DNA from: Udaeobacter sp025935755
Lineage (GTDB): Bacteria; Verrucomicrobiota; Verrucomicrobiia; Chthoniobacterales; UBA10450
Reading direction: 5' to 3'
Length of the DNA stretch: 64,000 nt
Assembly (NCBI GenBank): GCA_036278715.1
Contig: DASUKN010000014.1
Coordinates: 1 to 64,000 of the forward strand
Under the pieces are notes generated by a model. The model saw nothing but the letters and a program-made list of their open reading frames with translations, was not told the DNA's origin and ran no database searches. How positions within the stretch are numbered: the first letter of the stretch is position 1; each line of letters begins with the position of its first letter. The translations under genes were made by a program, and so were the position numbers. Below, in pieces: positions 34,759 through 41,542 of this stretch.

Positions 34759-36234
34759 ATGATCCACATGAGGTATCTACAGCTTCTCAAACTTGCATCT
34801 CCTGAAGCGGTGGTGGTCCTGACTGCTTTGGTGGTGCTCTCAATTGGACTTCTGGCGAAGCGAGCAACATTCGCTTGCGCCTTCGTCGCTGGCCTTGGGC
34901 TTGTCTGCGCAATCGTGGCGGTCCTGCTCCTGCCGGACGACGAGACCCTGTTTGGCGGAATGCTCGTGATTTCGCCGTTAACGTCGCTGTTCAAAATCAC
35001 TTGCCTGGCGCTGGCATTTTTCACGGTTCTTCTAACAGGCGGAGAAAAGGTGCCGCGTCATCCCGGCGAATATCTGGCGCTTATTCTTCTGGCAACGGTC
35101 GGTCTGATGCTGCTCGTCGGAAGCGAAGAATTACTCATGATTTTTATCGGTCTCGAGTTGCTGGGTTTGTCACTTTACGTGATGACCGCATTCGATAAAA
35201 CGGATGTACGTTCAGCCGAGGCCGGTCTGAAATATTTTCTCTTCGGCAGCACTGCGAGTGCATTCACGCTGTTCGGAATCAGTTTGCTTTATGGCATGAC
35301 TGGAACAACCGGTCTCGCCGCGATCGCTACAAGATTGGCGACGACATCAATACAGCCGCTGCTTGCGGTAGCGATCGTCATGACGCTCGTCGGCTTCGCA
35401 TTCAAAATCGCGGCGGCCCCGTTCCACCTGTGGGCTCCTGACGCCTATCAAGGTGCGCCTGTTCCGAGCGCCGCGTTCATAGCTTCAGGATCAAAAGTTG
35501 CCTCGTTTGTCGTTCTTGGAAAAATCGTGCTCATAGGTTTTGCGCCGGCGCAGGGAAGCGCAGGATGGCATTCGATGGCAGCGGGGTGGTCGCCTGTGCT
35601 TGCGGCATTGGCGGCGTTATCGATCGTGATCGGCAATCTTGTCGCTCTTGCGCAATCAAACGTACGCAGATTGTTAGCCTACTCCGCGGTAGCACATGCT
35701 GGGTATACCTTGATTGGGTTCGTTGCGGGTACCCGCGAAGGTTTTTCCGCGGCCTTGTTCTACACGACAATTTACGCAGTAACGCTCATCGGCGCGTTTG
35801 CCGTTGTCGGCGTCGTGCGCCGTGAAACCGGCGGCGACGATTTCTCCAATTTTTCCGGACTTGCTTCCCGTTCTCCAGCGCTGGCCGGATCGATGGCAGT
35901 TTTCATGTTATCGCTCGCAGGTATCCCGCCGTTGGCGGGATTTTTCGGAAAATTCTACTTGTTCAGCACGGCGCTACAGGCCGGGACGAATCAGGCGCTT
36001 CTTTGGCTGGTCGCGCTTGGCCTCGTTGGCAGTTTCGTTTCGCTGTATTATTACCTTCTGGTGTTGAAAGCAATTTTTGTCGACGTGCCGTCGCTTTCGG
36101 GAGCGGAGTCAATGCGGCACGCGCCATCCGATTTTTTACAGTGCGCTACGGTTACAGTGCTTGCAGCAGTAGTTGTTTTGCTTGGCGTAATACCGAACGT
36201 TTTGGCCTCGCGTATTCTGGGCGCGGTACCGTAA
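34759..36234 (+). CDS. nuoN: NADH-quinone oxidoreductase subunit N
   Basis: Antiporter-like subunit of complex I next to NuoK, 491 residues and about 14 helices. Conserved: Glu in LMIFIGLELLGLSLYVM (TM5), Lys in VGFAFKIAAAPFHLWAPDAY (TM7), Lys in FIASGSKVASFVVLGKIV (TM8) and the TM12 segment GIPPLAGFFGKFYLF, where Lys replaces Glu as usual for NuoN. The ATG at 34759 is used, with a second possible ATG at 34768. It is the last nuo gene; the operon then continues after 88 bases with a deoxyhypusine-synthase-like gene. Confidence 0.95.
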   Translation: MIHMRYLQLLKLASPEAVVVLTALVVLSIGLLAKRATFACAFVAGLGLVCAIVAVLLLPDDETLFGGMLVISPLTSLFKITCLALAFFTVLLTGGEKVPRHPGEYLALILLATVGLMLLVGSEELLMIFIGLELLGLSLYVMTAFDKTDVRSAEAGLKYFLFGSTASAFTLFGISLLYGMTGTTGLAAIATRLATTSIQPLLAVAIVMTLVGFAFKIAAAPFHLWAPDAYQGAPVPSAAFIASGSKVASFVVLGKIVLIGFAPAQGSAGWHSMAAGWSPVLAALAALSIVIGNLVALAQSNVRRLLAYSAVAHAGYTLIGFVAGTREGFSAALFYTTIYAVTLIGAFAVVGVVRRETGGDDFSNFSGLASRSPALAGSMAVFMLSLAGIPPLAGFFGKFYLFSTALQAGTNQALLWLVALGLVGSFVSLYYYLLVLKAIFVDVPSLSGAESMRHAPSDFLQCATVTVLAAVVVLLGVIPNVLASRILGAVP

Positions 36235-36322
36235 GAAATTGGAAAAAAATGCAATTAACGCTTGACCGGTCCACCGTAAGTTTTGCATCAAAAGTGAGAG
36301 TCCCCTTTGCGAGATTGATGAT

Positions 36323-37300
36323 GTGAAGATGGGCAGCATCAGCGAATTCATTGAACGTCATTTTCGGCATTTCAACGCGGCCGTGCTGAAAGACGCAGCC
36401 GACGCGTACATCGCGCATCTCGATCGTGGCGGGAAAATGATGATGACGCTGGCCGGCGCCATGAGCACCGCCGAACTGGGAGTGTCCCTCGCAGAAATGA
36501 TCCGCCGTGACAAAGTGCACGCCATCACGTGCACAGGTGCGAACATGGAGGAAGATCTTTTCAATCTGGTGGCGCGCAGCAGCTACGAACGGATCCCAAA
36601 TTATCGGGAGCTAAGTCCACAACAGGAGGAGGAGCTCCTGCGGCGGCACCTTAATCGCGTCACTGACACTTGCATTCCGGAAGAGGAAGCGATGCGGCGC
36701 ATTGAGAGAGCGGTGCTCGATGAGTGGATCGCCGCTTCGGAAACCAACCATAGAAAATTTCCGCACGAGTTTCTTTACAAGATCTTGCGCGAGTGTCGCC
36801 TCAAACAATTTTACGAGATCGACCCAGCCGATAGCTGGATGGCCGCCGCCGCGCACAAGAACCTGCCGCTGTTTGTGCCGGGGTGGGAAGATTCCACACT
36901 CGGAAACATCTTCGCTGCGCGCTGCATCACCGGCGCAATAAAGAATGTACAAGCGGTCCGTTCGGGAATTGAATACATGATTGAACTCGCCGACTGGTAC
37001 CGCCGGGTATCGAAGGACTCATCGATCGGCTTCTTCCAAATTGGCGGAGGCATCGCAGGCGATTTTCCAATTTGCGTTGTGCCAATGTTAAATCAGGACG
37101 TGGTCAGCATGCCGGTCCCGGAATGGGGTTATTTTTGCCAAATCAGCGATTCTACAACCAGTTTTGGATCATATTCCGGCGCCGTGCCTAACGAGAAGAT
37201 CACGTGGGGGAAATTGAACGTGGACACGCCACGCTTCGTGATCGAATCGGATGCAACAATCGTTGCGCCGCTGGTTTTTGCGAAGGTTTTAGGCTGGTGA
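36323..37300 (+). CDS. Deoxyhypusine synthase-like protein
   Basis: This 325-residue cytosolic protein of the deoxyhypusine synthase fold has a GGKMMMTLAGAMSTAELG NAD-binding start, ITCTGANMEEDLFN, QIGGGIAGDFP, and TWGKLNVDTPRFVIESDATI. The last segment carries the catalytic lysine position of eukaryotic DHS (SWGKI). Eukaryotic DHS transfers an aminobutyl group from spermidine to eIF5A. Bacteria have no eIF5A, and bacterial homologues are thought to act in polyamine synthesis (homospermidine-like reactions) or on unknown acceptors. No polyamine gene lies nearby. The start codon ATG at 36323 or 36329 is equally good. The fold is sure; the substrate is unknown. Confidence 0.85.
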   Translation: MKMGSISEFIERHFRHFNAAVLKDAADAYIAHLDRGGKMMMTLAGAMSTAELGVSLAEMIRRDKVHAITCTGANMEEDLFNLVARSSYERIPNYRELSPQQEEELLRRHLNRVTDTCIPEEEAMRRIERAVLDEWIAASETNHRKFPHEFLYKILRECRLKQFYEIDPADSWMAAAAHKNLPLFVPGWEDSTLGNIFAARCITGAIKNVQAVRSGIEYMIELADWYRRVSKDSSIGFFQIGGGIAGDFPICVVPMLNQDVVSMPVPEWGYFCQISDSTTSFGSYSGAVPNEKITWGKLNVDTPRFVIESDATIVAPLVFAKVLGW

Positions 37301-37365
37301 CCCGGCATTGCAGCTCGCCTCTGCGATTTGATGGCCTGAGGTAATCTTTGCATCGAGGATAGGGA

Positions 37366-38028
37366 ATGCTTTACGTGGTGGCGACACCCATCGGTAATTT
37401 GGCCGACATCACCTTGCGAGCTCTTGAGGTACTCAAATCCGTTGATGTTGTCGCGGCGGAAGACACACGTCACTCCGGTTTACTGCTAAAACATTTCGAG
37501 ATCAAAAAGCCGTTCGTTAGCTACCACCAGCATAATGAAGCGGCGCGCACCGCTGAGCTGGTTGAACGCCTCGCCCGAGGCGAGAACGTCGCGTTGATTA
37601 CAGACGCCGGAACGCCTGCATTATCGGACCCGGGGATCCGCCTCATTCGTGCATGTATCAGTCGTGAACTTCCATTTACGATTGTCCCCGGACCATCGGC
37701 GATTCTCATGGCTCTGGTCGGTTCGGGATTTCGAACCGACAAATTCTCGTTCCGTGGATTTGTTCCGGTGAAAAGCGGGCAACGCGAACGCGAATTGCGC
37801 GTAGCCGCGGAAAGCGAACAGACGAGCGTTTTTTTTGAATCTCCTTACCGGCTTCTTAAAACACTTCAGGCTTGCAATAGCATCATGCCAGACCGGCAAC
37901 TATGCATCGCACGTGAGCTGACGAAAAAATTTGAGGAATTCCGTCGCGGCACCGCTGCCGAACTGATTGGATGGTATGAGGCACATCCGGCGAAAGGCGA
38001 AATCGTGATGCTCGTCTCGAGCGCCTGA
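37366..38028 (+). CDS. rsmI: 16S rRNA (cytidine-1402) 2'-O-methyltransferase, short form
   Basis: Tetrapyrrole-methylase-fold enzyme that methylates the ribose of C1402 in 16S rRNA, with RsmH modifying the base. The motifs are clear: LYVVATPIGNLADITLRA, VVAAEDTRHSGLLL, ALITDAGTPALSDPG, IVPGPSAILMALVGSG and FFESPYRLLKTL. At 220 residues it lacks the roughly 60-residue C-terminal domain of E. coli RsmI (286), a shortening seen in other bacteria. The ATG at 37366 is 65 bases after the deoxyhypusine-synthase-like gene. Confidence 0.93.
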   Translation: MLYVVATPIGNLADITLRALEVLKSVDVVAAEDTRHSGLLLKHFEIKKPFVSYHQHNEAARTAELVERLARGENVALITDAGTPALSDPGIRLIRACISRELPFTIVPGPSAILMALVGSGFRTDKFSFRGFVPVKSGQRERELRVAAESEQTSVFFESPYRLLKTLQACNSIMPDRQLCIARELTKKFEEFRRGTAAELIGWYEAHPAKGEIVMLVSSA

Positions 38029-38304
38029 GTGTCGGATGCCCAGCAGCAACGGGCGATCAGACTTTAACCGGAGAGGCGCTCACGAACAGGTGTGCGAATA
38101 AACAAGCCGCGAGCGTCGTCCAATTCAGCCACTGGAATTACCTGGAAATATGCGATCGGATATTGGCTTGCCGCAAAACCTCGCAAACGCTTCATGTTTT
38201 ACTGGCTTTCTTGGGTTGCCGAGCGGCGTAACTAAACAGGGCGGAAACGTCGGATTGGTGGCGCGACAGTCGCAAGCAAGTTCGGCCGCTTCTGCGATTA
38301 TGAG

Positions 38305-39534
38305 ATGATGACCCGCTTGTCACGGTTCTTAATGCCATTGCTAGCCGGTTGCGCGGTCACGATTTTACAAATTGTGATAGCAGTGGCCCTGCTTGCTCCA
38401 GAAGAATCGTTGTCTGAGCGCTACTCGGCGCTGGTTCAACACGATAGCTATTGGTTCAAAAACATCGTCGACCGGGGATACCAGACGGTTGTGCCACCGA
38501 TCGATCACAAGGTGATGGAAGTCTCAAATGTCGCGTTCTTTCCGGCATATCCCGCGATTGCCGCATTGGTCCGAAACGCTTTCAACATCGGGACGCAGGC
38601 AGCTCTGCTAATCACGGCTCAACTCGCTGCCTGGGGTTTTTGGTCCTACTTCTTCCTTTTCTGCAGGCGGTGGAAAGTTGCGCCTTCACTTCAGGTTGGT
38701 GGGACCCTGCTGGTGCTGGCAAACCCGGCGGCGTTCTTTCTCGTCGCAGGTTACTCAGAATCGCTTTTTCTAATGGCGCTGCTGGGCTTTGTGTATTGGA
38801 GTACGGCGAAAGGTCGCACCGCGAAAGTATTGGCGGCCGTGCACGGTGTCGTCATGTCCGCGACCCGAATTGTGGGAATCGTGTGCGCGGGCTTTCCTAT
38901 CGTGCGCGCGGTTTTTAAAACGGGATGGCAAGGTTTACGCAAGCCGATGAAATGGCTTCGGCAGAACCGTGCAGCTGTCGGATTAACGTTTGTGGCAGCT
39001 TGCGGCGGGATTGCGTTCTTAGTTTTCTGCCAACTGCGGTGGGGTCACTGGGATCTTTATATGCGGACGCAGGCGGCTGGTTGGGGCATTGTGCCCGATT
39101 ATCTTGCAGTGGTCAGACCAGAAAGCTATCGCTGGCTTGTTCCGGCGCTCAACGATCCGACGGAAATGAGCCAGTTGTCGATGACACTGGGCGCCATGCT
39201 TCTCCTTGCCGCCGCGGTTTGTGAATTGATTCCAACCATTCGGCGCCGGGCGGATTTGCCGATACGTGCGGGGATCTATTTTTGTGCGCTTACGATTTAC
39301 TATCTCTCCGTGAGCGGCGTGGCCTGCGTCGACATGGAAAGCATGCTGCGTTACGAATTCATCGCGTACGCCTTAATCGTGCTGGCATTTTTGAATTTCC
39401 TGCGTCAATTTCGCCCGCCGCCGATATGGGTCCGGGCTTTCGGGACGGCGGCAGTGGCATTGGTCAGCGCTGCTGGGCTGGGTGTACAGGGCTGGTACAT
39501 CTGGAATTTCACGCGTGGCCACTGGGTTGCCTAA
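38305..39534 (+). CDS. PIG-V-like GT-C mannosyltransferase
   Basis: This 409-residue protein with about ten helices has the hallmarks of PIG-V-like GT-C enzymes: HDSYWFKNIVDRGYQ (acidic first-loop motif and Gly-Tyr), NVAFFPAYPAIAALV, and AGYSESLFLMALLGFVYWS. Eukaryotic PIG-V adds the second mannose of the GPI anchor. Bacterial relatives are thought to use a polyprenyl-phosphate mannose donor for lipoglycans or glycoproteins. Two adjacent ATGs (38305, 38308) are available. The 276 bases upstream contain nothing recognisable. The next gene, an FAD oxidoreductase, starts 6 bases after the stop, so the two probably work on the same surface glycan. Confidence 0.8.
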   Translation: MMTRLSRFLMPLLAGCAVTILQIVIAVALLAPEESLSERYSALVQHDSYWFKNIVDRGYQTVVPPIDHKVMEVSNVAFFPAYPAIAALVRNAFNIGTQAALLITAQLAAWGFWSYFFLFCRRWKVAPSLQVGGTLLVLANPAAFFLVAGYSESLFLMALLGFVYWSTAKGRTAKVLAAVHGVVMSATRIVGIVCAGFPIVRAVFKTGWQGLRKPMKWLRQNRAAVGLTFVAACGGIAFLVFCQLRWGHWDLYMRTQAAGWGIVPDYLAVVRPESYRWLVPALNDPTEMSQLSMTLGAMLLLAAAVCELIPTIRRRADLPIRAGIYFCALTIYYLSVSGVACVDMESMLRYEFIAYALIVLAFLNFLRQFRPPPIWVRAFGTAAVALVSAAGLGVQGWYIWNFTRGHWVA

Positions 39535-39540
39535 CAAGAC

Positions 39541-41058
39541 ATGAAGCCAAAAGTCGTCATTATCGGTGCAGGTCCGGCAGGTTTAACGGCCGGCTACCTG
39601 CTTTCCAAAAACGACGCCGATGTTCTGGTTCTGGAGGCCGATCCTGTTTACGTCGGCGGCATTTCGCGCACGGCAACTTACAAAGGCTTTCATTTCGATA
39701 TAGGCGGTCACCGTTTTTTCTCAAAATCCAAAGCTGTCGAAGATTTCTGGACGGAGATTCTGCCAAACGACATGCTCACGCGCCCGCGTTCATCGCGGAT
39801 TTTCTACGGCGGCAAATTTTTTTCGTATCCATTGAAGCCAGTAGAAGCGTTGCTCAAGCTTGGCGTTTTCCGATCGATCCTGTGCGTTCTTTCCTGGTTG
39901 AAAGCACGTCTGTTTCCCGTGCGGACTCCGCGGAATTTCGAAGAGTGGGTGAGCAATCAATTCGGAAAACGGCTGTTTAACACGTTCTTCAAAAGTTACA
40001 CCGAAAAGGTCTGGGGGATGAGCTGCAAGGCGATTTCCGCCGACTGGGCGGCGCAGCGAATCAAAGGTTTATCGTTAGGCAGCGCGATTAAGAACGCGCT
40101 TATTCCGCAGCGTTACAACGGCGACCGGAGCAAAGTCATTAAAACGCTGATCAATTCTTTCCGTTATCCCCGACGCGGACCGGGAATGATGTGGGAGGCA
40201 TGTGCGGAAAAGATGACGTCGCGCGGTGGCAGATTGGAGATGGGCTGCCGAGTGACGCGCTGTTCGTACGATGATTCGTCCGGGCAATGGAGCGTTGAAT
40301 ACAAGAACGGTGCAGGAGATCTCAAAGTAGCCGAGGCCGAACATGTCATTTCATCCGCGCCGATGCGTGAGTTGGTCTGCGGTTTGTCACCCTCAGTGAG
40401 CGAACGAACCAGGCGAGCGGCGGAAAGCCTGAAGTATCGCGATTTCCTCACGGTGATGTTGATCCTGAAAGATCGACAGATGTTCGATGACAACTGGATT
40501 TATATTCACGATCCCAGCGTGAAAGTTGGCCGGGTTCAGAACTTCCGTTCCTGGTCACCCGAAATGGTGCCCGAGACGGACAAGGTTTGTTACGGCCTGG
40601 AATATTTCTGTTTCGAACACGATGGATTATGGGAGTCTAACGACAACGATCTGATCGAGCTCGCGAGGCGCGAGCTCATTCAGATAGGGCTGGCGAAGAA
40701 AGGCGATTTCGTCGATGGCTGCGTGGTTCGACAGAAAAAAGCATATCCGGTTTACGATGACGATTACGCGCGGCATGTCGCTACGATTCGCGAAGAACTC
40801 GACGCGCGCTATCCCAACCTTCACCTGGTCGGCCGTAACGGGATGCACAAATACAACAACCAGGATCACGCAATGATGACGGCGATGTTGTGCGTGGAAA
40901 ATATCGTGGCTGATACAAAGCTTTACGATCTGTGGCAGGTGAACAGCGACGCGGAATATCATGAAGCCGGTCTCGCCACAGCTGAGGAAACGAACGGCAG
41001 CGCCCTGCGCCTTGTTCCCACCCGAGTCGGAGCTCCGGAGCTGGCGCCGGAAGGATAA
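39541..41058 (+). CDS. FAD-dependent oxidoreductase (amine oxidase/UDP-galactopyranose mutase-like)
   Basis: The 505-residue protein has an N-terminal FAD-binding Rossmann motif (VVIIGAGPAGLTAGYLLSK), then VGGISRTATYKGFHFDIGGHRFF, the pattern of the protoporphyrinogen oxidase/amine oxidase/UDP-galactopyranose mutase group. The C-terminal FAD contact is GRNGMHKYNNQDHAMMTA. No haem-pathway neighbour is present, and the partner gene 6 bases upstream is a GT-C mannosyltransferase, so a role in modifying a surface sugar or polyprenyl intermediate is more likely than protoporphyrinogen oxidation. Cytosolic or membrane-associated, no helix predicted. Specific reaction not known. Confidence 0.8.
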   Translation: MKPKVVIIGAGPAGLTAGYLLSKNDADVLVLEADPVYVGGISRTATYKGFHFDIGGHRFFSKSKAVEDFWTEILPNDMLTRPRSSRIFYGGKFFSYPLKPVEALLKLGVFRSILCVLSWLKARLFPVRTPRNFEEWVSNQFGKRLFNTFFKSYTEKVWGMSCKAISADWAAQRIKGLSLGSAIKNALIPQRYNGDRSKVIKTLINSFRYPRRGPGMMWEACAEKMTSRGGRLEMGCRVTRCSYDDSSGQWSVEYKNGAGDLKVAEAEHVISSAPMRELVCGLSPSVSERTRRAAESLKYRDFLTVMLILKDRQMFDDNWIYIHDPSVKVGRVQNFRSWSPEMVPETDKVCYGLEYFCFEHDGLWESNDNDLIELARRELIQIGLAKKGDFVDGCVVRQKKAYPVYDDDYARHVATIREELDARYPNLHLVGRNGMHKYNNQDHAMMTAMLCVENIVADTKLYDLWQVNSDAEYHEAGLATAEETNGSALRLVPTRVGAPELAPEG

Positions 41059-41133
41059 GATTCAACTTCGCGTCGTTTTAGATTACGAACGCCGCAAAAC
41101 GTGAAAATTTTCGTTTCGGTCACCTAAACCCAA

Positions 41134-41487
41134 CTAAAAGCCGGTTCGCGTGTGATCGACTCGAGTAACTGTAATTCCGAAAACCGTTGAGATTTCCTCG
41201 ACCGTTTCGATTAGCGGCGATTCGCAAAACCGGTGAAAATCTCGCGCTACGTCCTCGACCGTCCGCGTCGTAGCACGAATACGTGCAGCCATCGGAACAT
41301 CAAACGCCTTATCCAAGAATTTCAGACTTGTCGTCAATGTTGAAATGCGAGCAGCAAACCCGCGTAGGCCCTCTTCGAAGACGATTCGCCAACTATTGTC
41401 GTTGCCCAAGGTTGCTTCGATCTGTCGCGCCATGTCTCGCAGGCGAGTTGTGAGCGTTCGTGCAGGTCTTGAAGTGATCTCGTTCAC
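41134..41487 (-). CDS. Small hypothetical helical protein
   Basis: The minus-strand frame is open from 41604 to 41134 with reasonable codon use and clear amphipathic helices (MARQIEATLG, FEEGLRGFAARISTLTTSLK, TVEDVARDFHRFCESPLI). A GTG at 41487 (NEITSRPARTL) or ATG at 41433 are likely starts; the ATG at 41604 would overlap gcvP. It follows gcvP by about 55 bases on the same strand. No family is recognised, and no catalytic motif or membrane segment is seen. It fills an otherwise empty 480-base gap. It may be a real small gene or chance coding. Confidence 0.4.
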   Translation of the reverse strand: MNEITSRPARTLTTRLRDMARQIEATLGNDNSWRIVFEEGLRGFAARISTLTTSLKFLDKAFDVPMAARIRATTRTVEDVARDFHRFCESPLIETVEEISTVFGITVTRVDHTRTGF

Positions 41488-41542
41488 AGGATTTGCCGAA
41501 TCTCTCTGCTCTCCGTGTCCTCGAGCGAAGCGGCCGTGAATT

